Made by a program: the position numbers and the translations under genes
Assembly (NCBI GenBank): GCA_019415925.1
Contig: DXYG01000109.1
Span: 1 to 5,827, forward strand
Source of the DNA: Clostridiales bacterium
GTDB taxonomy: Bacteria; Bacillota; Clostridia; Oscillospirales; Acutalibacteraceae
Length of the DNA stretch: 5,827 nt
Direction of reading: 5' to 3'
Notes under the pieces: generated by a model
Databases searched by the model: none
What the model saw: only the letters and a program-made list of their open reading frames with translations
What the model was told of the DNA's origin: nothing
In this document: positions 1-5,689 of the stretch, piece by piece
Numbering within the stretch: the stretch's first letter is position 1
Layout of the letters: every line of letters begins with the position of its first letter

Positions 1-50
1 AGATGTAATATATTATAATTACATATAATATGGTAGTATCTAGAATATAT

Positions 51-69
51 TGCTATATTATGGTATATT
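51..69 (+). promoter_or_regulatory. Candidate extended -10 promoter elements for the propeller-dockerin gene
   Basis: Two overlapping candidates of the form TGnTATATT are visible: TGCTATATT at 51-59 and TGGTATATT at 61-69. Either would start transcription some 15 to 35 bases before the gene. No good -35 hexamer lies 16 to 18 bases upstream of either, which is tolerable for an extended -10 promoter. Perfect TATAAT strings also occur at 14-19 and 24-29, but their -35 regions would be at or beyond the window edge. The leader is so AT-rich that chance matches are expected, so the exact promoter is uncertain. Confidence 0.35.
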
Positions 70-90
70 TCTGTTATTTTATGTAAAAGT

Positions 91-97
91 AGAGGAG
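91..97 (+). promoter_or_regulatory. Ribosome binding site ahead of two tandem ATG codons
   Basis: AGAGGAG at 91-97 lies 5 bases before the ATG at 103 and 8 bases before a second in-frame ATG at 106. The spacing favours the second ATG, giving a 747-residue product starting MKKR, typical of a signal peptide. The 103 start adds only one methionine. Confidence 0.75.
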
Positions 98-102
98 ACA
101 AA

Positions 103-2349
103 ATGATGAAAAAAAGAATAATACCGATAATTTTGTGCTTTTCACTCCTGATGACAAGCGCAGTATCGATGTTCAGTGCAAATGCCGCAGAAACAAGCGG
201 AGCAACATTCACCTCCGAGGACGGCGGCTACACAGCAACTAAGCTTTCTCACGCTGACAAAGGAGTTAAAACAGCTGACGGTATTGTTGACTATGCAGGC
301 AATGGCACCGTTACCGACCAAATCGGTGAAAACGGCGTTGGTGACCGTGCTCAGAGCTACTCGTGGTCAGCAATCGGCTGCGGTGATTATGTGTACATAG
401 GCACCTGCGCTAATGCTATGACAAGCACGCTTTCTCTTATGAAAAGCGCACTCGGAGATAAGTTTGACGAGGACACAATGGAAGCAACACTTAAAGCTAT
501 GTTTAACGGTCACTTCTTTGTTTCAGAAGAGGACGGCGGTGACCCGAAAGGTATTTTAATCAAGCTTAATGTAAAGACAGGTGAGGTTAAACTTCTGCTT
601 TCAAAGGCTACCACAGGCACAAACGTTCTTTTCAGAAACGCTGTTGAGTACAACGGTATGCTCTATTTCTGCGGAGCAGTAAACGGTATTCCGAGCATTT
701 ATCAGCTCAATCCCGAAACAGATGAAACTGCCTGTGTTTACCAGAGCGTTACTCAGGAGGAATATATACAGGGCTTCTGGCAGAAAATCAGCGTAAGCGT
801 AAGAGGTATGTGCGTTTTCAACGATAAACTCGTTGTAAGTCTTGTAGGTCTTGACGGCGCATATATCTGTGCAACTGACAATCCTTCCGATAAGGATTCA
901 TACGAAGTAGTTGCCGATATGGAAGATTTGTTCAACTACCCTGCTTTCCACTATACGGACAGCATCTACGGCGGCTCTATCTGGGAAATGGCTGTATTTA
1001 ACAATTCACTTTACGTTTCAATCTGCACAGGTACTCCCGATAACAAGCCTGACGATAACTCTATGCAGTCATTTGCGATTGTACGTGCTGACGTTGACGA
1101 AAGCGGTAAGTGGAACTGGACTTCTGTTGTCGGTGATACAGAACAGTACGGCTCAAAATACACCTTTGGTATTGACCCCGAAAGAACAAGAGCTGGTGCT
1201 GCTACGCTTATGGTGTACGGCGACTACCTCTACATCGGCGAGTACAATGATGAAGAAATTGCAATTGAGGACATTATGTTTAAGAAAAACTGCAACTTCA
1301 TAAACGCAAATTTAAAGCAGTCGGTTAATCTTTACCGTATGGATAAAGACGAAAATATTGAGCTTGTTGTTGGTGACGCTGACGAAATGTTCCCCGAAGG
1401 AAGCCTTTCGGGTTACGGCTCAGGCTTTGACAGAAACGAAAATCAGTACATCTGGAGAATGCAGGTTTATAAAGACAAGCTGTATGTAGGCACATTCGAC
1501 ACAAGCAGTCTGCTTGAGCCGATTGGTCAGTTTACTAACGGTGATTTGCTCGAAATGAGTCCCGAAGAATGGGAAAGCCAGATTGCATATCTTCAGGAGC
1601 TAATTAACATAATGGAGAGCAAAAAAGAAACTCCCTCAGAAGTAGTTACTGCCGCTGACCTTGACAGCAGTCTTTCAAGCGAGCAGAAAAAGAGCGTTGT
1701 AAAGCTTGGCAACGACGAAGATGCAATTGAAAATATTGACAGGCAGGAAATCAGCAAGGCTATTGACATAAACGCAAAGCTTGACGAGCTCAAAAATATG
1801 ATTGAAGATAACGTGAGTCAGGAATTTCTTGATAAATACACTGAAATCTTCAATCAATTGCAGGCTCTTTATCCTGAATTGCCCTCAATTGTAAAAGACG
1901 CATACTGCGAAATTATTTCAAAAGAAATGCTCGAAAGCATCAGTTCATTTGTTCTCTGCGGCGCATATATGAGCAGTGCAGAAAGAGGTTTTGACCTTTA
2001 CATAATCGACGAGGACAGCAATGTTGAAACCGTAACAACAAACGGCTTTGGCGACCCGTACAACCACGGTTGCCGTGTCTTTGCTGTTACCGACTTGGGA
2101 CTTACAATCGGTACTGCCAATCCGTTCTACGGAACTCAGGTATGGTCACTCGAAAGTGTTTCGTATGATAAATTTGACGTAAACCGTGACGGAGCAGTTA
2201 ATGTTACGGATTGCACTTATATTCAGAAATATTCAGCCGATATTATCACTGTTCCCGAAGGATTTGAAGAATATGCAGACTTAAACGGTGACGGCGTTGT
2301 CAATGTACTGGATTCAACACTTATTCAGGAATACCTTGTAAATAATTAA
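103..2349 (+). CDS. Secreted propeller-like repeat protein with C-terminal type I dockerin
   Basis: The 748-residue product starts with a Sec signal peptide: MMKKR, a hydrophobic core at about 6-22, and a likely signal peptidase I site after Ala-Asn-Ala28. The body repeats a strand motif of the form 'xDxLYVGT' at about 92-101, 185-192, 240-248, 300-309, 372-380, 457-465 and 665-672, the last continuing as TANPFYGTQVW. This periodicity suggests a beta-propeller of about seven blades. A charged, helix-prone insertion occupies about 482-616, between the sixth and last blades. Residues 691-746 are a type I dockerin with two calcium loops (D692, N694, D696, N700, D703 and D726, N728, D730, N734, D737). 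From knowledge of dockerins, the protein should be exported and docked to a cohesin-bearing scaffold. I recognise no glycoside hydrolase, esterase, lyase or peptidase motif, so its biochemical role is unknown; binding or structural roles are possible. The gene stands alone, convergent with the next operon. Confidence 0.9.
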   Translation: MMKKRIIPIILCFSLLMTSAVSMFSANAAETSGATFTSEDGGYTATKLSHADKGVKTADGIVDYAGNGTVTDQIGENGVGDRAQSYSWSAIGCGDYVYIGTCANAMTSTLSLMKSALGDKFDEDTMEATLKAMFNGHFFVSEEDGGDPKGILIKLNVKTGEVKLLLSKATTGTNVLFRNAVEYNGMLYFCGAVNGIPSIYQLNPETDETACVYQSVTQEEYIQGFWQKISVSVRGMCVFNDKLVVSLVGLDGAYICATDNPSDKDSYEVVADMEDLFNYPAFHYTDSIYGGSIWEMAVFNNSLYVSICTGTPDNKPDDNSMQSFAIVRADVDESGKWNWTSVVGDTEQYGSKYTFGIDPERTRAGAATLMVYGDYLYIGEYNDEEIAIEDIMFKKNCNFINANLKQSVNLYRMDKDENIELVVGDADEMFPEGSLSGYGSGFDRNENQYIWRMQVYKDKLYVGTFDTSSLLEPIGQFTNGDLLEMSPEEWESQIAYLQELINIMESKKETPSEVVTAADLDSSLSSEQKKSVVKLGNDEDAIENIDRQEISKAIDINAKLDELKNMIEDNVSQEFLDKYTEIFNQLQALYPELPSIVKDAYCEIISKEMLESISSFVLCGAYMSSAERGFDLYIIDEDSNVETVTTNGFGDPYNHGCRVFAVTDLGLTIGTANPFYGTQVWSLESVSYDKFDVNRDGAVNVTDCTYIQKYSADIITVPEGFEEYADLNGDGVVNVLDSTLIQEYLVNN
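2173..2340 (+). other. Type I dockerin domain of the propeller-like protein
   Basis: Residues 691-746 hold two F-hand-like repeats whose first aspartates are 34 residues apart: DVNRDGAVNVTD and DLNGDGVVNVLD, each followed by an amphipathic helix (TYIQKY and TLIQEY). All calcium-ligand positions (1, 3, 5, 9, 12) are Asp or Asn. Positions 10-11, which help set cohesin choice in studied dockerins, are Val-Thr in the first repeat and Val-Leu in the second, so the two halves are not equivalent there. The domain ends two residues before the stop codon. Confidence 0.9.
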
Positions 2350-2368
2350 TCGGAAAATAAATATTACT

Positions 2369-2401
2369 AAAGGCTGCGGAGTTTTGTGCTCCGCAGCCTT
2401 T
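2369..2401. terminator. Bidirectional rho-independent terminator between convergent genes
   Basis: A perfect 13-bp stem (2369-2381 with 2389-2401, GC core GGCTGCGGAG) closes a 7-base loop. It starts 20 bases after the stop of the propeller-dockerin gene and ends 4 bases before the stop of queH on the other strand. A and T runs at both stem ends give T-rich tails in both directions, though neither tail is a long pure T tract. It most likely serves both genes. Confidence 0.8.
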
Positions 2402-2404
2402 GCT

Positions 2405-3034
2405 TTAATTTATTTGATTGTCCGACATTTGCTTGCTGAATATACAACCGCAATAGTTTTGTCTGTAAAGCTCATATTTCTTTGACAGAATTATAGAGCG
2501 TTTGTATCCCTCTTTCTTCTTAAAGTCGCTGAACAGCCACTTTACGCCGTACTTCTGCCCTGTTTCTTCACCGATTGTATTGATAAGCCGAGCATTTTTC
2601 AGCGGACTTATCGTGAGTGTTGTCGCAAAATAGTCACAGCCGAGCTTTTCAGCCTCTTTAGCCGAGGCTTCAAGCCGTAATCTGAAACACTTTTCACAGC
2701 GTTTTCCACCCTCAGGCTCTTTTTCAAGTCCCCTTACAGCGGTGTAAAAATCATTTGGGTTATATACGCCGTCGACGATATTAACGGGATTTTTAAATTT
2801 CATTAACGAAATAAGTCTTTTTTCTTCACACAGTCTATACTCATATTCTTCTTTTAAAGAAATATTCGGATTGAAATAGAAAACTGTAATCTCAAAAAAA
2901 TTCGAAAGATATTCAAGGCAGTAGCTTGAACATGGTGCACAGCAGGCGTGAAGCAATAGCTTTGGCACGACGCCGTTCTTTGAATTATCTTCTATTATTC
3001 CGTCAAGTAATTTCTGGTAATTTATCTTATTCAT
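2405..3034 (-). CDS. queH: Epoxyqueuosine reductase QueH
   Basis: The 209-residue product matches the QueH (former DUF208) family, which reduces epoxyqueuosine to queuosine at the wobble base of GUN-anticodon tRNAs (Asp, Asn, His, Tyr), the last step of the pathway. It is the non-homologous, cobalamin-independent alternative to QueG. Signature elements seen: HACCAPCSSYC (Cys31, Cys32, Cys35, Cys39), KRCEKCFRLRL (Cys113, Cys116), FATTLTISPLKN (137-147) and a C-terminal YCGC (Cys195, Cys197). Cysteines in these motifs supply the iron-sulfur site in characterised QueH. The ATG at 3034 is preferred: the reading frame also opens at a TTG at 3082, but that would add 16 residues lying inside the upstream gene. 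The chosen start overlaps the upstream stop by 8 bases and has no clear Shine-Dalgarno, which suggests translational coupling. It is last in a three-gene operon. No other queuosine genes are in the window. Confidence 0.93.
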   Translation of the reverse strand: MNKINYQKLLDGIIEDNSKNGVVPKLLLHACCAPCSSYCLEYLSNFFEITVFYFNPNISLKEEYEYRLCEEKRLISLMKFKNPVNIVDGVYNPNDFYTAVRGLEKEPEGGKRCEKCFRLRLEASAKEAEKLGCDYFATTLTISPLKNARLINTIGEETGQKYGVKWLFSDFKKKEGYKRSIILSKKYELYRQNYCGCIFSKQMSDNQIN

Positions 3035-3689
3035 TGCAACCGATAATGTAATCAAAAAGTTCTTCGGGAGAAGTGGCAACAAAGGGGGCGCCTGTGCTTA
3101 AAAGCTCCTCTCTGCCTCTGAATCCCCACTCTACACCCGCCATTTTTACGCCTGAGTTTTGCGCAGTATATACGTCAACGTCGCTGTCACCGATATAAAT
3201 ACATTCTTCTTTAGTAATACCTTGCTTTTCAAGAATAGCAAGCAGTGCCTCGCCGTCAGGTTTGATTTTATACTCAGGCTTTTTACCCCACGCCTCGGCA
3301 AAAATATGGTCGGGATAAACCTTTTTTAAAATTCTGCCGACAAACTCATCGGGCTTATTTGAGAGCACCGCTGTCTTTATGCCCTTTTCATCAAGCTTTT
3401 TAAGCAACTCGGCACAGCCGTCATAAGCACAGGTGTTGTCATTACAATGGATTTTGTACTCACTATTGAAGGTTTCACGAACAATGCTGAGCTTTTCCTC
3501 ATCTTCGGCAAAGCTGCCCATTGCACGTTTAATCATAATCTCTCTGCCGTTGCCGACATAGTGGTTGTAATTTTCAACAGGCTTTTCTTCAAGACCTGCC
3601 TTCTTAAGTCCTTTATTAACGCTTTGCGCAAGGTCGGTAAGTGAATTTACAAGCGTACCGTCAAGGTCAAAAACAGCAATTTTTATCAT
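3027..3689 (-). CDS. HAD-superfamily phosphatase, phosphoglycolate phosphatase-like
   Basis: The 220-residue length and motifs fit a HAD subfamily IA hydrolase with a small helical cap (about 14-80). Motif I is FDLDGTL, with nucleophile Asp8 and acid/base Asp10; motif II is the Ser110 of VLSNK; the motif III lysine is Lys143 in KIKPDGE; motif IV is GDSDVD (Asp168 and Asp172 for magnesium). The C-terminal region (WGFRGREELL, then GAPFVATSPEEL) resembles Gph and PpaX-like phosphatases, cytosolic enzymes that remove phosphate from phosphoglycolate or other small phosphoesters. HAD substrate cannot be read from sequence, so no gene symbol is given. The gene begins 6 bases after the stop of the cyclase-family gene; the only Shine-Dalgarno candidate (AAAGGA) is about 15 bases from the ATG and lies inside the upstream gene, so coupling is likely. 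Its end overlaps queH by 8 bases. Confidence 0.9.
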   Translation of the reverse strand: MIKIAVFDLDGTLVNSLTDLAQSVNKGLKKAGLEEKPVENYNHYVGNGREIMIKRAMGSFAEDEEKLSIVRETFNSEYKIHCNDNTCAYDGCAELLKKLDEKGIKTAVLSNKPDEFVGRILKKVYPDHIFAEAWGKKPEYKIKPDGEALLAILEKQGITKEECIYIGDSDVDVYTAQNSGVKMAGVEWGFRGREELLSTGAPFVATSPEELFDYIIGCNE

Positions 3690-3695
3690 AATAAA

Positions 3696-4289
3696 TCAGT
3701 TAAGTCCTTTCTCTTGTTCAAGAATTATCGCTCTGCACGGAGCAGCCTCAAGTCCTCCGAGCTTTACGGGAAATGCACACAAATCATACTCACCGTCGTC
3801 AATTGCAGAAAGATTGAGATTTTCAAGGATTGCAATTCCTGCTCGTGCAAGTTCACGGTGCGTTCTTTCTTCATCAAACGAAGGAGCAATTGAGGGAGCG
3901 TCAGTTCCGACAAGAACAACCCTGCTTTCGGCAAGTACGATTGCGGCAGAATGTGAAATAAAAGTTTTGCCTTCGCCGTGAATAAGCACTCGCCGCTTGC
4001 AGTACGGAAGCAGACGCTCCATATCTTCTCCCGTAAGAATACCGCTGACAGAAATGACAGTGCATTTGCCGAAAAAAGTATTTAGCCTTATGTTGTCAAT
4101 TGATTGTCCGTCCCCGCAAAAATGGAGAGGTGCGTCAATGTGTGTTCCCGAATGAACAGACATTGAAATTTCGGTAAGATTATATTCGTCGCCGTTATCA
4201 ATGCTTTTTATTCTTTCCGCCCTTGTTTCGGGGTCGCCGTCAAATACGGGAGTATTAATAGTGTCCCGTGAAATGTCGTGAATAATCAA
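3696..4289 (-). CDS. Cyclase-family metal-dependent hydrolase (kynurenine formamidase-like)
   Basis: The 197-residue product belongs to the cyclase family (PF04199), which includes KynB-type arylformamidases and isatin hydrolase: small cytosolic metal enzymes that cleave amide or lactam bonds. Seen in the sequence: the N-terminal DIS-x(6)-TPVFDGDP pattern (5-20), the signature HSGTHIDAPLHF with likely metal ligands His46, His50, Asp52 and His56, then VGTDAPSIAP (127-136), and His144 and Glu156 spaced as the C-terminal metal pair of this family. Length is close to typical KynB. No kynurenine or tryptophan genes adjoin it, so the substrate is unknown and the name kynB is not justified. The start is a TTG: the frame is closed upstream by a TAA at 4310-4308 without an ATG, a strong Shine-Dalgarno sits 10 bases ahead, and the next Met (43) would remove the conserved N-terminus. 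It is first in the operon. Confidence 0.87.
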   Translation of the reverse strand: MIIHDISRDTINTPVFDGDPETRAERIKSIDNGDEYNLTEISMSVHSGTHIDAPLHFCGDGQSIDNIRLNTFFGKCTVISVSGILTGEDMERLLPYCKRRVLIHGEGKTFISHSAAIVLAESRVVLVGTDAPSIAPSFDEERTHRELARAGIAILENLNLSAIDDGEYDLCAFPVKLGGLEAAPCRAIILEQEKGLN

Positions 4290-4299
4290 ATCCGCCCAT

Positions 4300-4306
4300 C
4301 CCCTCT
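4300..4306 (-). promoter_or_regulatory. Ribosome binding site that fixes the TTG start of the cyclase-family gene
   Basis: AGAGGGG on the minus strand lies 10 bases before the TTG at 4289. An ATG at 4299 overlaps this site and is in another frame, opening only a 14-codon reading frame, so TTG is the credible start. Confidence 0.7.
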
Positions 4307-4344
4307 TTTAATAACTTCAAAACAGTTAATTGTTTTATTTTATT

Positions 4345-4374
4345 ATTATACCACAAGTCTGTTGGTAATGTACA
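4345..4374 (-). promoter_or_regulatory. Promoter of the cyclase-HAD-queH operon (extended -10)
   Basis: On the minus strand a perfect TATAAT (4350-4345) is preceded by TGG, giving the extended -10 form TGnTATAAT. A partial -35, TGTACA (4374-4369, 4 of 6 matches to TTGACA), stands 18 bases upstream. Transcription would start near 4338, some 50 bases before the TTG codon. It lies between the upstream gene's terminator and the operon, so the three genes probably form one independent transcript. Confidence 0.6.
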
Positions 4375-4420
4375 GAGGAAAGTCGAATTTTGAAGAAAAA
4401 CCTCTTTTTACTAATTAAAA

Positions 4421-4453
4421 GCAAAACAAAAAGCCCCACCGAAGTGAGGCTTT
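4421..4453 (-). terminator. Rho-independent terminator of the starch-binding-like dockerin gene
   Basis: On the minus strand a 10-bp stem (AAAGCCTCAC pairing with GTGGGGCTTT, one G-U pair; 4453-4444 with 4439-4430) closes a stable TTCG tetraloop and runs into a T-rich tail TTTTTGTTTTGC. It begins 23 bases after the stop codon. Confidence 0.92.
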
Positions 4454-4476
4454 AAATCAGCTTTTTAAGGTTTTAA

Positions 4477-5613
4477 TCAGCCAACTACTTCAAGAGCTGT
4501 GCCAACTTTTGCAGTATTGTTGTAGCTGCCAACGATATACTTCTGAACATATGTAACGTCGAGGATTGATACTCTGCCGTCACCATTTACATCAGCAAGA
4601 ACACTTGCAAGTGAACCTTCAGTTGCACCAATGCCAAGACCTAATTTCTGGATTTCTGTAGCATCCTGAATTGTGATCTTGCCGTCCTGGTCAACGTCAC
4701 CGTAAAGTAATACAGGCTCGGGCTCTGTAGCAGGTTCAGTTGTGGGTTCCTCTGTAGCAGGCTCAGTTGTGGGTTCCTCTGTTACAGGCTCAGTTGTGGG
4801 TTCCTCTGTTGTAGGATAGGGATCTACACCGAGTAAATCAGCAACTGTTTCAACAGGAGCAATTAAGGGGTTATTTTCGGGATCAGCAAGCTGCTCTGCA
4901 TAGTCTGCTTTATACTGTTCAAGAACAGCAGCAGGCTCAACGCCAAGTGTTGCGCAGATGTTTGTTAATTTCTCATTAGTAACTGCAGCATCAGGAATTT
5001 CAGAATTCTTTACTGCCCAAGAAGCAATGTACTGTGAAACAATCTGCTCTTTCGGCTGATATACGGGGAAGTACTTACCAACGATTTTACCTGTTGAAGT
5101 AATAGCTGCCTTTGCGCCGAACTTGTCAGAATTATTTCTCCAAGCGCCTTCAAAGTCCATCTTTGATGAATCTTCGGTGTTTTCAACCATATCGCCTGTT
5201 ACGTAAACTACATCACCGAGGCACTCTTTGGCAAATGTAATGTTGCCTGTCTGGTGAGAGCCACCGTTTGTATCAACTGTTGAGAAGAGGAGTGCATAAT
5301 CAGCGCCTTCTTCAATTGTTCCGATCTTTGAAGTATCAAAGTAGAAAAGACCTGTTGCATCATCTTTCTTGCACTGCTCAGACTTTGACTGCCAAGATGT
5401 TTCCTTAAGAGGAGTACCGCCGTATACGTTATACATATGGCAGAAAACCTTCTTTTCATTTGTTGTTCCCCATGACTCGAGTGTGGGAACTTCGAAATAA
5501 ACTTTTGTTTCGTCATCGGCTGCTGATGCAGAACAAATTGAAAAACCTGCAAAACAGGAAGCTGCCATTGTTACTGAAAGAGCAAGGCTGATGATTTTGG
5601 ATGATTTTTTCAT
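4477..5613 (-). CDS. Secreted dockerin protein with putative CBM26-like starch-binding module
   Basis: The 378-residue product has four parts. Residues 1-31 are a Sec signal peptide ending Ala-Ser-Ala, a type I cleavage site. Residues about 37-140 are beta-rich and aromatic: KVYFEV, W48, VFCHMYNVYGG, W74, GLFYFDTSKIG, ALLFS, then SHQTGNITF. The order resembles family 26 starch-binding modules (YF..W, a central strand pair, GxYYYD, IFN, QTxD), though divergent. Residues about 150-262 look largely helical and I do not recognise them. Residues 267-300 are a Pro/Thr/Glu linker and 305-362 a type I dockerin, followed by 16 extra residues. No catalytic motif is seen. By inference it is an exported adaptor that brings a carbohydrate, possibly starch as in Ruminococcus bromii amylosomes, to a cohesin-bearing scaffold. 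The gene has its own promoter, ribosome site and terminator. The secretion and dockerin calls are firm; the ligand call is tentative. Confidence 0.9.
   Translation of the reverse strand: MKKSSKIISLALSVTMAASCFAGFSICSASAADDETKVYFEVPTLESWGTTNEKKVFCHMYNVYGGTPLKETSWQSKSEQCKKDDATGLFYFDTSKIGTIEEGADYALLFSTVDTNGGSHQTGNITFAKECLGDVVYVTGDMVENTEDSSKMDFEGAWRNNSDKFGAKAAITSTGKIVGKYFPVYQPKEQIVSQYIASWAVKNSEIPDAAVTNEKLTNICATLGVEPAAVLEQYKADYAEQLADPENNPLIAPVETVADLLGVDPYPTTEEPTTEPVTEEPTTEPATEEPTTEPATEPEPVLLYGDVDQDGKITIQDATEIQKLGLGIGATEGSLASVLADVNGDGRVSILDVTYVQKYIVGSYNNTAKVGTALEVVG
4528..4701 (-). other. Type I dockerin domain of the CBM26-like protein
   Basis: Residues 305-362 hold two calcium-loop repeats with first aspartates 35 residues apart: DVDQDGKITIQD (ligands D306, D308, D310, T314, D317) and DVNGDGRVSILD (D341, N343, D345, S349, D352), each followed by a helix (TEIQKL and TYVQKY). 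Positions 10-11 are Ile-Gln and Ile-Leu. A 16-residue tail follows, so the dockerin is not at the very C-terminus. Confidence 0.9.
4728..4808 (-). repeat. Three 27-bp tandem repeats encoding a Pro/Thr/Glu linker
   Basis: Units at 4728-4754, 4755-4781 and 4782-4808 are near identical, differing at two or three bases, and encode the nine-residue unit TEEPTTEP(A/V). Truncated copies flank them. The repeat makes a flexible, acidic linker between the helical region and the dockerin, a usual arrangement in cellulosomal proteins. Being an exact multiple of three bases, copy number can change without a frameshift. Confidence 0.9.
5194..5505 (-). other. Putative CBM26-like carbohydrate-binding module
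   Basis: Residues 37-140 follow the strand and aromatic order seen in family 26 starch-binding modules: an opening VYF strand, Trp48, the tyrosine-bearing strand around 57-64, Trp74, GLFYFD at 88-93, LLFS at 108-111 and the QTG turn at 121-123. These conserved aromatics are candidate sugar-stacking residues. The match was made by eye and is weak; another beta-sandwich family is possible. Confidence 0.4.
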
Positions 5614-5621
5614 CGCTAATT

Positions 5622-5627
5622 CCTCCT
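5622..5627 (-). promoter_or_regulatory. Strong ribosome binding site of the CBM26-like dockerin gene
   Basis: AGGAGG on the minus strand, within AAAAGGAGGAATT, is 8 bases before the ATG at 5613. The consensus match predicts high translation. Confidence 0.9.
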
Positions 5628-5632
5628 TTTTG

Positions 5633-5653
5633 ATTACTCATTATTTGAGTAAT
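5633..5653 (-). promoter_or_regulatory. Inverted repeat at the transcription start: operator or 5' mRNA hairpin
   Basis: A perfect 8-bp inverted repeat, ATTACTCA / TGAGTAAT, with a 5-base loop lies between the -10 box and the ribosome site of the CBM26-like dockerin gene. It covers the expected start near 5650. It could be a repressor operator, or a hairpin at the extreme 5' end that protects the mRNA. Chance is possible in AT-rich DNA, but the arms contain G and C and pair perfectly. Confidence 0.5.
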
Positions 5654-5656
5654 TAC

Positions 5657-5685
5657 ATTATATATCAAATTGATTATTTTTACAA
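5657..5685 (-). promoter_or_regulatory. Sigma-A-type promoter of the CBM26-like dockerin gene
   Basis: On the minus strand TTGTAA (5685-5680) and a perfect TATAAT (5662-5657) are separated by the ideal 17 bases. Transcription would start near 5650, leaving a leader of about 37 bases that carries the inverted repeat and the ribosome site. This is the clearest promoter in the window. Confidence 0.8.
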
Positions 5686-5689
5686 GTAC

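Noticed and set aside
911..1303. A 130-codon plus-strand frame inside the propeller-dockerin gene
   Set aside because: It overlaps a clear gene in another frame, has no ribosome site of note, and its translation shows no domain or signal; it is a shadow frame.
3035..3082. An earlier TTG start for queH adding 16 residues
   Set aside because: The extension lies inside the HAD gene, and the QueH family usually begins a short distance before the HACCAPC motif; the ATG at 3034 with an 8-base overlap is the normal operon arrangement.
3696..4289. Naming the cyclase-family gene kynB
   Set aside because: The metal-site motif fits the family, but no kynurenine-pathway gene adjoins it, and family members act on several different substrates.
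4256..4299. ATG at 4299 as a short leader peptide before the cyclase-family gene
   Set aside because: It opens only 14 codons, and its ATG overlaps the Shine-Dalgarno that serves the TTG start; there is no run of one amino acid or hairpin to suggest attenuation.
5208..5552. A 114-codon minus-strand frame inside the CBM26-like dockerin gene
   Set aside because: It is out of frame with a well-supported secreted protein on the same strand, and its translation is low-complexity without recognisable motifs.
5560..5613. Lipoprotein signal (Cys20) in the CBM26-like dockerin protein
   Set aside because: The residues before Cys20 (MAAS) do not make a good lipobox, and a clear Ala-Ser-Ala signal peptidase I site follows at 29-31; a dockerin protein is expected to be released rather than lipid-anchored.
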